Below, one piece after another: positions 43,676 through 52,038 of a stretch of DNA of 64,000 bases. The notes under the pieces were generated by a model, which had not been told where the DNA came from, searched no databases, and saw nothing but the letters and a program-made list of their open reading frames with translations. Positions within the stretch are counted from its first letter, which is position 1; the number at the start of each line of letters is the position of its first letter. A program made the translations under genes and the position numbers. Source of the stretch: Halalkalicoccus sp. NIPERK01 (GTDB lineage Archaea; Halobacteriota; Halobacteria; Halobacteriales; Halalkalicoccaceae); the NCBI RefSeq assembly GCF_030287405.1, contig NZ_JASVVV010000006.1, forward strand, positions 1 to 64,000, written 5' to 3'.

Positions 43676-43788
43676 CATACCGTCGGTCATACCGCCGTGA
43701 ATCGCCAGGAGCCACGACGGGCGGGACTCGTGCCCGTGCCCGTCTAACTATGCCACTGCAGGCCAGACTCCCACGACCGACAGTATCA
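43676..43788 (-). repeat. 113-nt stop-codon-linked element, copy C
   Basis: On the minus strand it begins TGATACTGTCGGTCGTGGG and ends ATGACCGACGGTATG. TGA at 43786-43788 is the stop codon of the halocyanin gene. Copies B and C share the central block GACGGGCAxGGGCACGA at positions 45-61 as well as both ends. No direct duplication flanks the copy. Confidence 0.85.
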
Positions 43789-44793
43789 ATCGCGACGGTC
43801 GTCCTCGCGACGGCCGCGGGCCCACAGGAACGCCCCGAACGCCAGGGGCGAGAGGAGCGCGGCGCCGAGGCTTCCGAGCACCGTGAGGTGTGTGGTCGTC
43901 ACGTCGTAGACCCCCTCGAGGGCGTCACCCACGACGACCGCACCCTTCATCCCGGCGGCCTCGTGGGGCTCGCACGCGTATTTGCTGATCCCCACGCCGT
44001 CGAAGACGAGACCGTACTCGCCTCTCGACTGCTCCGGGCTGGCATAACTCCCGTCGGCGGCCGCGAACCAGTGCGGACCGTCCTCGCCGACCCACTCCCA
44101 GACGACTCGCGTCCCCGGGTCGACGTTGATGGCGGGCGGGGAGAGCGCGAATCCGCCGCCGTTTCCGTCCACACCGACCCGGATTCGCACCTCCTCGCGG
44201 CCGCGCATGTCGACCGTCCCCTCGAAGTTGTCGACGTCGTCGAACCAGTCGCCGTAGTCGGGCTCGCGCGCGACGTACTCGTACTCAGCGTCCGGCTCCG
44301 AGGTCGGTGCGGGCGTCGCGACGGCGACGTCGCCGACGACGACCGCGCCTTTCATCCCCATCGGCTCGTGGGGAGCGCACACGTATCTGGAGACGCCCGC
44401 CGTCTCGAAGGCGTGCTCGAACGTCGTACCCGCATCCCCGACCATGTCGCTCTCGTAGGCGCCGTCCTCGTCGACGACGTTGTGCGCGCCGCCCTCGCCG
44501 GTCCACTCCCAGACGACGGTCGTGCCGGGATCGACGCGGACGGCCGCCGGGCCGAAGGCGAACCCGCCGCCGTTGCCCTCGGCTCCCACGGCGACCGTGA
44601 CGCGTGCCGCCCCGCGCTCGTCGACGATCCCCGCGTAGTTCGAGACGTCGGCGAACCAGTCGGTGAGGTCGACCGCCTCCTGTGCGCTGACCGGACGCGC
44701 GGTGCCAAGAGTCGCTCCACCGACCGAGAGGGCTGCTGCCGTCGTCAGGAATCGTCGGCGGCCGACGTTCGGGCAGGGTTCGATCGTACTCAT
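43786..44793 (-). CDS. double-domain halocyanin (blue copper protein), membrane-anchored
   Basis: The 335-aa protein has a Tat signal (GRRRFLTTAAALSVGG), two halocyanin cupredoxin domains (about 41-155 and 180-290), and a C-terminal helix (about 304-325) before a basic tail, so it sits on the outer face of the membrane. Ligands in the first domain are H104, C139, H142 and M147, in the second H241, C274, H277 and M282, so both type 1 copper sites look complete. Two sites could move electrons in steps. It is divergent from NirK, for which it is a likely electron donor. The stop codon is supplied by element copy C. Confidence 0.9.
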   Translation of the reverse strand: MSTIEPCPNVGRRRFLTTAAALSVGGATLGTARPVSAQEAVDLTDWFADVSNYAGIVDERGAARVTVAVGAEGNGGGFAFGPAAVRVDPGTTVVWEWTGEGGAHNVVDEDGAYESDMVGDAGTTFEHAFETAGVSRYVCAPHEPMGMKGAVVVGDVAVATPAPTSEPDAEYEYVAREPDYGDWFDDVDNFEGTVDMRGREEVRIRVGVDGNGGGFALSPPAINVDPGTRVVWEWVGEDGPHWFAAADGSYASPEQSRGEYGLVFDGVGISKYACEPHEAAGMKGAVVVGDALEGVYDVTTTHLTVLGSLGAALLSPLAFGAFLWARGRREDDRRD

Positions 44794-44909
44794 ATGTATC
44801 CCTACCGGAGAGGAAGGCATAACCCCCGAACCTGATTCTCGGGCGATGGGAATCGTGACTTCGATATATAGTATCTCAACGGATATGTCCAACTGGAGAC
44901 GAACCACTC

Positions 44910-45989
44910 ATGACGACCACTATGACGCGGCGGCAGGTGCTCCAGACGACCGGTGTCGTCGGGACGGCGGCGTTGGCCGGCTGTACCGTCGGCGCCCCCC
45001 CGACCAACGACGTGCGGGCGAAGCAGATGCTGGCCGAGGAGAGCCTCGGTGCGGCTCACCCCGTCGACGTCGACCGGATCGCGGCCGATCCCCGGGCGAT
45101 CCCGAAACCCATCACTCGGACGTCGCCGGAGACGGTCGAGGTCGAACTGGAGACGGTCGAACTGGTCGCGGAGGTCGAACCCGGCGTCACGTTCACGTAC
45201 ATGACGTTCAACGGGCAGGTCCCGGGCCCGTTCATCCGCACCCGCGTGGGGGATACGGTGGATCTCACCATCCGCAACAACGAGGACAGCGCGATGGCCC
45301 ACAACGTGGACTTCCACGCGACCCGCGGCCCGGGCGGCGGCGCGGAGGCGACGACCGTCGCCCCCGGCGAGGAGAAACACCTGCGGTTCAAGGTGACCTA
45401 CCCCGGCGCGTTCGTCTACCACTGTGCGGTCGCGAACGTCGACTACCACATCTCGGCGGGAATGTTCGGCCTCATCCTCGTCGAACCCGAGGAGGGACTA
45501 CCCGAGGTGGACCACGAGTTCTACATCGGCCAGCACGAACTCTACACGAACGGGACGACCGGCCAGGAGGGCCACCACGAGTTCGACTTCGACCGCATGG
45601 CGATGGAGGACCCGACGTACGTCCTGATGAACGGCGAGAAGCACGCGATCTCGCCCGGCAAATACGCCGAGATGACCGTGAAGACGGGCGAGACCGCCCG
45701 GGTCTTCTACGCGGTCGGCGGGCCGAACCTGCTGAGCAGCCTCCACCCGATCGGCAGCGTCTTCGACGAGGTCTGGGAGCAGGGCGCGCTGGCGAGCGAA
45801 CCGATGCGCTACGTCCAGACGACGCCCGTGCTCCCGGGAAGCGCGTGTGTCGCGACGATGTCGTTCCCGGTTCCGGGGGACTTCAAGCTCGTCGACCACG
45901 CGCTGTCGCGGGTCGCTCGCAAGGGGGCGCTCGCGGTCATCACCGCGGAGGGGCCGGAGAACCCCGAGATATTCGAGCCGGTCGACTAG
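44910..45989 (+). CDS. nirK: copper nitrite reductase
   Basis: The 359-aa protein has an N-terminal twin-Arg/lipobox signal (TRRQVLQTTGVVGTAALAGC) and two cupredoxin domains. Type 1 copper: H131, C172, H180, M185. Type 2 copper: H136, H171, H279. Catalytic D134 (AHNVDFHA) and H245 (NGEKHA) are present. It reduces nitrite to nitric oxide outside the cytoplasmic membrane. The divergent double halocyanin, 116 bp away, is the expected electron donor. The AT-rich ATATATAGTATC around 44867-44878 is a TATA candidate. No other denitrification genes are in the window. Confidence 0.95.
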   Translation: MTTTMTRRQVLQTTGVVGTAALAGCTVGAPPTNDVRAKQMLAEESLGAAHPVDVDRIAADPRAIPKPITRTSPETVEVELETVELVAEVEPGVTFTYMTFNGQVPGPFIRTRVGDTVDLTIRNNEDSAMAHNVDFHATRGPGGGAEATTVAPGEEKHLRFKVTYPGAFVYHCAVANVDYHISAGMFGLILVEPEEGLPEVDHEFYIGQHELYTNGTTGQEGHHEFDFDRMAMEDPTYVLMNGEKHAISPGKYAEMTVKTGETARVFYAVGGPNLLSSLHPIGSVFDEVWEQGALASEPMRYVQTTPVLPGSACVATMSFPVPGDFKLVDHALSRVARKGALAVITAEGPENPEIFEPVD

Positions 45990-46287
45990 CGGATTCGGCC
46001 GGATTCGTCACGACGCGGTCCGTCCGACCACCGTTCTCCGTGTTCGCCAGCGGGAGCGACGAATGGCGGCCACGGGTAGGATGATGGAAATTCCGATCGG
46101 TGGGCTGCCGCGGATACGGAAGCGGCCAGCCGGGCCCACGATGCACGGAGGACGCAGGCGCGTCGACGAACGCCCGGTCGTCCATCGTCGGAACCGCGCC
46201 GCCGGACTTACCGTCGCGTAATTAATCCAGTAACTTATTAGTTAGATTAAATATATACGGAGAAACGGGTTTTCATCCATGTAGACG

Positions 46288-46950
46288 ATGGTTGAACGAA
46301 CGACTACGGACGAAGCGGAACTGCAGAGCAACTGGACGCGACGGACGTTCGTCGCGGCCCTCGGCGCGACCGGTATCGCCGCCGCAACGGGCAGCGCACA
46401 GGCCAGCGACGGCGACGTCGTCGCCGAGGTCGAGGAGACGAGCGACGGGAGCGTCGACCTCCGGGCGTTCGACGAGGTGCTCGGCCGCCTCGAGCGCGCC
46501 GCCGACGCCCTCGAGTTCCCCGCCCGGCGGATCGGTGCGACGCCACGGGGCGAACAGCACGGTGCGACCCACTGGGGGATCCACTTCGAGACGGAGAAGG
46601 CGATCCACCTCGGCGAGGCGACCGTCGACGCCGACGAATCGGGCACGTTCAGGGCGGTCGTCGGGCGCTACGACGGCGACAGCCACTTCGCCCCGGTCCA
46701 CGAACGCGACGTCAGCGTCGATGCGGGGCTCAACACGATCGACCTCGACATGGCCCTCGAACCCGGCGAGTACCTCCTGACGCGCGACGGGAGCTTCCCG
46801 CTGCGCCGCGCCGCGTGGTCGGGCTGGGAGAGCCAGAGCCGCGACGGCCTCGAACTCAAGGGCGGCGCGAACCCGAACTACGCGGACAACCGCTACTGGT
46901 ACTACTACTTCGACCTGAACGTCGCCGCACACGAAGACGCCCACCTCTGA
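46288..46950 (+). CDS. Tat-exported protein, unknown function (220 aa)
   Basis: WTRRTFVAALGATGIAAATG (16-35) is a Tat signal. The mature part has a helical acidic segment (DEVLGRLERAADALEF) and a beta-rich domain (about 85-190) in which HFETEKAIHLGEATVDADES, FRAVVGRYDGDSHFAP and LEPGEYLLTRDGSFPLRR suggest a beta-sandwich. The C-terminus (NPNYADNRYWYYYFDLNVAA) is unusually aromatic. The next gene starts 3 bp after its stop, so they form an operon, and a shared role on carbohydrate at the cell surface is possible. Confidence 0.65.
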   Translation: MVERTTTDEAELQSNWTRRTFVAALGATGIAAATGSAQASDGDVVAEVEETSDGSVDLRAFDEVLGRLERAADALEFPARRIGATPRGEQHGATHWGIHFETEKAIHLGEATVDADESGTFRAVVGRYDGDSHFAPVHERDVSVDAGLNTIDLDMALEPGEYLLTRDGSFPLRRAAWSGWESQSRDGLELKGGANPNYADNRYWYYYFDLNVAAHEDAHL

Positions 46951-46953
46951 ACG

Positions 46954-48171
46954 ATGACCCAGTACTTCACCAACGAACGCGTCCTCGAGTGCCTCGAGGG
47001 CCGCGAGATCGGCGGCGGCGTCGGCCACCGCGCCGACGTCGGCCTCGCCGACGCCGACGTGATCGTCGAGAGCCGCTCGGAGTTCTTCGCCGCCCTCGGG
47101 TCGTCGGCCGACGTGATCGGGATCCCCGGCAACGCTCGGATCGACCTCTCGGGTCGTGACTTCACCATCCGGGGACAGACGATCGTCTCGGATCGCGGCG
47201 TCGACGGCTCGACGGGCGCGCTGCTGTACACCACCGACCACGGGAAGGACAGCCCCGCGTGGGACGGCGGCTCCTCGGGCCGGGGCGTCATCACGATGCG
47301 CGGCGGGTCGCGCATCAGCGGCGTCCGATTCCGGGGGCCGTACCACGACCACTACGACGACCCCGAGTACCCGGGCTACATCCCGCTCGACAGCGGTACC
47401 GCGAGCGAGCGACGGCGCAAGCGCGAGCGGCGGTACGCCCGCGGGATGCGGATCCTGCACGACGACGTCGAGGTCGACAACTGCGAGCTCTACGGCTGGC
47501 CGAACCAGGCGATGGCGATCGGCGCGTCCTCGACGGCCGTCTCGCCGCACGTCCACCACGTCTACGGCCACGACTGCATGATGGTTGGAGCGGGCTACGT
47601 CGTCGACGTGTTCAACGGCCACCCGACGATCGAGCTGAGCTACTTCAACGCGACGCGCCACTCGGTCAACGGCTTCGGCTTCCCGACCTGTGGCTACACG
47701 CTCGAGGACTGCGTGTTCGGCCCCTCGACCTACAGCCACGCCGTCGACATGCACTGTCTGGCGGAGAACGGCTACAGCGGCGACCTCACCGCCGGGGGCC
47801 GCGTCGAGGTCCGCCGGTGTACGTTCGCGTTCACGCACTCGATCCGGGGCACCAACTGCCAGGCCATCGCGTTCCGGGGGTATCCCGACGACCGGTACGT
47901 CACCGACGACAACCGGTTCCTCCACGCCGTCGACGGGAGCTTCGAGAACCCCGCGAACACGGGCCGCCAGCCCGTGCCCTACAGGCAGGTCAACGTCGGC
48001 AGCGGCTGGCACGGCTGGTACGCCTCGGGCAATCAGTACGGCGTCGGCGAACGCCACCGCTCGGGGATCGGCGCGCCGATCAACCTCGACGACCCGATGG
48101 ACGGCAAACCGCTCGTCGACGAGGAACGTCGACGGGCGCTGCGGGCCGCGCTCACGACGCTCGAGTCGTAA
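46954..48171 (+). CDS. right-handed parallel beta-helix protein without its own signal
   Basis: The 405-aa protein has the regular short-strand pattern of a right-handed beta-helix (IRGQTIVSDRGVDGSTGALL, VITMRGGSRISGVRFRG, MRILHDDVEVDNCELYGWPN, HPTIELSYFNATRHSVNGFG, VEVRRCTFAFTHSIRGTNCQ), as in pectate lyase-like polysaccharide-degrading enzymes. Histidines at HHVYGHD and HAVDMH line the inside of the coil. No N-terminal signal is visible although the upstream operon partner has a strong Tat signal, so co-export with that partner is possible. Substrate unknown. Confidence 0.75.
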   Translation: MTQYFTNERVLECLEGREIGGGVGHRADVGLADADVIVESRSEFFAALGSSADVIGIPGNARIDLSGRDFTIRGQTIVSDRGVDGSTGALLYTTDHGKDSPAWDGGSSGRGVITMRGGSRISGVRFRGPYHDHYDDPEYPGYIPLDSGTASERRRKRERRYARGMRILHDDVEVDNCELYGWPNQAMAIGASSTAVSPHVHHVYGHDCMMVGAGYVVDVFNGHPTIELSYFNATRHSVNGFGFPTCGYTLEDCVFGPSTYSHAVDMHCLAENGYSGDLTAGGRVEVRRCTFAFTHSIRGTNCQAIAFRGYPDDRYVTDDNRFLHAVDGSFENPANTGRQPVPYRQVNVGSGWHGWYASGNQYGVGERHRSGIGAPINLDDPMDGKPLVDEERRRALRAALTTLES

Positions 48172-48433
48172 GGATCGGCGCCCGAGTACGGTACGTCACG
48201 CGGTAGGACACTCCCGAGGAGCGTGGTTGCTGTTTTCGTATCTAGTAGCGATCCCGTCTCGAACGAAAGCGACTCCGTGCGAGCGCGACCGGACGGCCGG
48301 TAGCGGATGCTAACGCTGGCGTCGGAGTGCGGTTCACGATATACACACGTAGTTCGTCTGGAACCTGACCGAACGTCCGCGGATCGACGACGACGACCGA
48401 CATCCGCTTCGCTTTCGATCCGGCTGTACGCGA

Positions 48434-48727
48434 TCAGGCGTCGTCCCGCCGGCGGAGCGCGCGATACCCGATTCCGACGACGACCGAAATCCCGTAGCAG
48501 ACGACGACGAAGGGGAGCCAGTAGAGCCGGAAGCCGAAATTCCTGACCACCGGGAGGACGTCGCCGACGACGGTCATGGCGACGAAGACCGTGTAGCCGG
48601 GCAGCGCGAGCGGAGAGAAGAGCCGCGTGTCGACGACGCCGATCGCGAGCGGAAAGATCAGCAGCGCGAAACTGATCCAGACGGGCGGGGCGACGAGACG
48701 GTCGACGGGAACGCGCGTTCCGTTCAT
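48434..48727 (-). CDS. small membrane protein (97 aa), coupled to deacylase
   Basis: Three hydrophobic helices (about 16-33, 42-60 and 70-89) and a basic C-terminus (RALRRRDDA). The ATG at 48727 overlaps the TGA stop of the upstream deacylase gene (ATGA overlap), which argues for translational coupling and a shared function. No family was recognised. It may hold a partner protein at the membrane. Confidence 0.6.
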   Translation of the reverse strand: MNGTRVPVDRLVAPPVWISFALLIFPLAIGVVDTRLFSPLALPGYTVFVAMTVVGDVLPVVRNFGFRLYWLPFVVVCYGISVVVGIGYRALRRRDDA

Positions 48728-49548
48728 GCGATCCGTCGGATACCGTGGCGCTCGAGAAGCAGTTCGGTTATCGCGGTGGTCCACCGGAGTTGCGTCTCGA
48801 GATCGAGCAGGAACTCCGTCAGTTCGGCGAGGAAGCCCGCGACGCCCAACTCGAGGTGGACCTTCTGGACGAGGAGTCCGGAGTCCCGGTCGTCGTCCTG
48901 GACGTTCCCCATGGCGAACCGGTGAAAGCGCATCGTCGAGGGAACGTAGCGGTCGTTCATGGCGTCGATGACGTGTTCCGCGTCCTCGACCGCCCCGCCC
49001 GCTCGTGTCGGGAAGATCGCCTGGCCCACCCATCGAGGGTGCGTCTCGAACAGGCCGCGGGACCGATGGAGGTCGATGACGACGTCAGGGTCGGCGTCCT
49101 CGACGACGCCCCAGATCGCACGAGCGAGGTCGGTCTCGAGGTCCCGTCCGCCGGGGAACTGCCGATTGAGATCGCCGCCAGGCCCTTCGCGGGCGTTTCG
49201 CTCGATGGCGACGATATTGGCGAGCGGAACGACGACCAATCGGCCCGCGTCGATCCCCCAGTCGGTGGCGGCGGCCGCGACCCGATAGCCGTTGATCTCG
49301 TTGCCGTGCATCCCGCCGATGAGTACCGCCGTCGGCCCCTCCGCCGACCCGTCGACCTCGTAGACCCCGGTCTCACGGTCGGTTCCCGCCATGAGCGTCT
49401 CGGCGAGTCGATCGCGATTCAGCGCGTCTCTGGCGCGTGCAACTGAGCGGTTCGGTGAGTGTTGGAGCGATCGTATCGCCGCTCCGCCCGCGATCAGTGA
49501 CCCGGCCACGAGGGTACCGCCGGAAGCGAGCACGGACCGTCGTCTCAT
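48724..49548 (-). CDS. Tat-exported succinylglutamate desuccinylase/aspartoacylase-like peptidase family protein
   Basis: The 274-aa protein has an N-terminal twin-Arg signal (MRRRSVLASGGTLVAGSL), then the M14-like zinc site: H and E in GGMHGNEINGY (about 78-88) and the later His in DLHRSRG, with the substrate Arg in LNRQFPGG. Such enzymes remove acyl groups from amino acids or cut cell-surface peptides. Export implies an extracellular substrate. It is coupled to a small membrane protein gene by an ATGA overlap and divergent from cysteine synthase. Confidence 0.75.
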   Translation of the reverse strand: MRRRSVLASGGTLVAGSLIAGGAAIRSLQHSPNRSVARARDALNRDRLAETLMAGTDRETGVYEVDGSAEGPTAVLIGGMHGNEINGYRVAAAATDWGIDAGRLVVVPLANIVAIERNAREGPGGDLNRQFPGGRDLETDLARAIWGVVEDADPDVVIDLHRSRGLFETHPRWVGQAIFPTRAGGAVEDAEHVIDAMNDRYVPSTMRFHRFAMGNVQDDDRDSGLLVQKVHLELGVAGFLAELTEFLLDLETQLRWTTAITELLLERHGIRRIA

Positions 49549-49824
49549 TAGCGACGGTAGGCGGATGAGTCAGATAAGGTTCGCCATCATGGACGCGTGC
49601 TCGGAGCCGGTAGCCAGACAGCCGATACGGAGGGGACGACGATCGAAGCAAGGCGAGGAGGTGTGACGGTCGCGGCGGGGTGATCAACTCGCGGATGAGC
49701 CCCAGCACCATAACGGTGGGCCATCATCGTGTGGCTTCCAGTCTCGTCTGCTCTACTCTAATTTATATATTTTCAGATATAGTAATATGAAAGTTGATAA
49801 ATGACGTTGTAGATATCGTCATCA

Positions 49825-50811
49825 ATGGGGCAACCGGTAACCGACTCCACCGACCGTGATCGGGTTATAGAGGCTCCGACTATCGAACCGTACCCCGAGT
49901 GTGAGGACCCGATCCTGGGACGGACGGGTGGGACGCCGGTCATCGAACACGGTGGACGGCAGGCCGGTCGGACGTACTGCAAGCTGGAGTACGAGAACCC
50001 GACCGGGTCGATGAAGGATCGCGTCGCGCTGGGGATGATCTCGAAGATGCGGGCGGACGGCGAGATCGATGGCGAGGGGCCGGTGATCGAGGCGAGTTCG
50101 GGCAACACGGGGGGCGCCGTGGCGCTCGTGTGTGCGAGGCTGGGACTGGACTGTCACATCACCTTTCCGGAGGGGACGAGCGGGCAGAAATCCGGCTACA
50201 TGGAGGCCTACGGGGCGACCACGACGGCGTGTCCGGACGTCGCGTCCGATCACGAGGACTACTACGCCCGGCAGGCCCGACGGATCGCCGACGAGGAGGG
50301 CGGGACCTTCCTCAACCAGTATGAAAACGAGTTGAATCCAGAGGTTCACTACGAGTGGACCGGCGAGGAGGTCGTCCAGCAACTCGACGGGGACGTGACC
50401 CACATCGTCTCGCCGATGGGGACGGGCGGGACGCTCTCGGGGATCGCTCGTCGCGTGAAGGAGGAGTACCCCGAGGTGCAGGTCGTCGGCGTCGACGGCG
50501 TGAAGTCGAACATCTGGACGTCCTTTCACGGCGAGGACCCGGTCGAGTACGACGTCGCCGTCGAGGGGCTCGGGAAGGGAGAACGGCTCCCGACGATGTG
50601 GTTCGACTACATCGACGACGTGCGGACGGTGGCCGACGAGGCGGCCTTCGAACGCGCGCGCTCCGAGGCGCGAAACGGGTTCCTCATCGGGCCGAGTTCC
50701 GCCGCGGCGCTCGAGATCGCCGACGAATACAGCGAAGCCCCGGAGAACGTGGTGTTGACGATCGTCTGCGATAACGGGGATCAGTACTTCGACGTCATCA
50801 ACGAGGGCTGA
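49825..50811 (+). CDS. cysteine synthase (O-acetylserine sulfhydrylase family)
   Basis: The 328-aa protein has the fold type II PLP signature ENPTGSMKDRVAL with K64, the phosphate loop EASSGNTGGAVAL, SPMGTGGTLSG and a C-terminal GPSSAAALEIA Ser. It would combine sulfide with an activated serine (O-acetyl- or O-phosphoserine) to cysteine. The 15-residue N-terminal extension is unremarkable. The AT-rich AATTTATATATTTTCAG (49760-49776) about 55 bp upstream serves as promoter for it. The gene is divergent from the deacylase gene. Confidence 0.9.
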   Translation: MGQPVTDSTDRDRVIEAPTIEPYPECEDPILGRTGGTPVIEHGGRQAGRTYCKLEYENPTGSMKDRVALGMISKMRADGEIDGEGPVIEASSGNTGGAVALVCARLGLDCHITFPEGTSGQKSGYMEAYGATTTACPDVASDHEDYYARQARRIADEEGGTFLNQYENELNPEVHYEWTGEEVVQQLDGDVTHIVSPMGTGGTLSGIARRVKEEYPEVQVVGVDGVKSNIWTSFHGEDPVEYDVAVEGLGKGERLPTMWFDYIDDVRTVADEAAFERARSEARNGFLIGPSSAAALEIADEYSEAPENVVLTIVCDNGDQYFDVINEG

Positions 50812-50979
50812 TGGGGAGTATCACAGCCAGTCAGAGACACGCGCGTCTCGACGGGGTCCGGTGTTCGAGTCAGAGAGAGAACCCTCTGAACTCCTACGAT
50901 ACTCCCAGCGAGTAACGGCCGGTGACGCCGACCAGCCCCGGGCGTCTCTCGCGCTCGCGCCGAGAGGAACGGCGACCTG

Positions 50980-51105
50980 CTACTCGTCCATTTCGGCCCC
51001 ACAGACGCTACAGAAGTCCGCTTGCCATGGAACCGTCACACGGACTTCGCGACGCTCACCACACTGTGGACAGTACATCTCCGTACCCGTCTTGCACCCC
51101 TGCAT
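50980..51105 (-). CDS. tiny double-CxxC zinc-ribbon protein
   Basis: About 41 residues with C12-x2-C15 (MYCPQCGERR) and C32-x2-C35 (DFCSVCGAEMDE), spacing as in rubredoxin-like zinc ribbons. The real start could be the internal Met at 51078, giving 32 residues. The motif is complete and the codons look normal, but a product this small is not certain. It lies in a gene-poor stretch, convergent with the cysteine synthase gene. Confidence 0.45.
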   Translation of the reverse strand: MQGCKTGTEMYCPQCGERREVRVTVPWQADFCSVCGAEMDE

Positions 51106-52038
51106 CCACCCGGATCCGTCTACCCTCTCCGGGTCCAAAACCCCATTGAACGGACGACAGAGATATCGGCGAATCGAGTATGTTCCATCGCGTGTGTTAT
51201 AGCTGGTCGTGGTATGCAAGCACAAGACACTGGGTGATAGACCACCCTCGCCCTACTGGACGTCGGAATCCGTCCACCGGCACGAGGAACACGTCGAAAG
51301 GAGGTGATCAACCCCATACCCGTCGTACAGAAATTCCGTCCACCCACTCCAGAGCCAAACTGCGTCGCTTCACCCCCTCGTAGTTGATTGTAGCTTCCGT
51401 GTGTGGAGATCGCAGTGACCGGGGTTCGGTCCTGGCCCCGGTCTCGTTTCCGTCCCGGCATCGATGACTCGGCGTATAATCGCCACCTGAACGTCCATCC
51501 ACCGAGTGCTATCGGCGCGATCAGTGAAACAGCCTACGAGGACGGGAACGGAACTGCCGTTGGCCCACCCTTCACGGTGCACTGACTGAGCGACGCTACC
51601 TCAGTTCTCCTCGGTCCCAGTCGGGCCGGGTTCGAGCGGAACGGTCGCATCGTTACTGATGACTGGTGTAGTTCACTCACAGACCGAGGCCGTTCCAGCC
51701 TCGCGACGAGGAGGAGACCACGGCCGAACCGGTTCGGCGGAACAACCTCTATCCCTGCGGTCGAACGGTCCTTGGGGCTCTGTCAGAGGCACCCGATCCG
51801 TCCTTCGGACGCTCCCTCTCGAAGCGGTGTATAGAACGACGGGACGACCGACGAAACGGGCGTGGCTGTTTCCCCCGTCTCGCCGCTTAGAATATCGTGC
51901 GTCTCGGTGACGGGCAGTTCCGTGTCATCGACGGATCCACGCGAATTCGTGCCGACGGTTCGCTATTCCCACAGAATAGACGGTGCCGAGCGATCCGTAG
52001 CGTTTTGTGCTCACTCTCCAAGTGTCCGAGTAGCACCC
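51106..52038. other. about 930-bp gene-poor region
   Basis: No ORF with coding bias or a recognisable motif on either strand. Composition is less GC-rich than the genes, and several short open frames break up quickly. A strong Shine-Dalgarno-like word AAAGGAGGTGATC at 51297-51309 is not followed by a coding start. The end holds the control region of the DAO-type oxidase (52039). A decayed mobile element or silent gene remnant is possible but I cannot show it. Confidence 0.4.
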
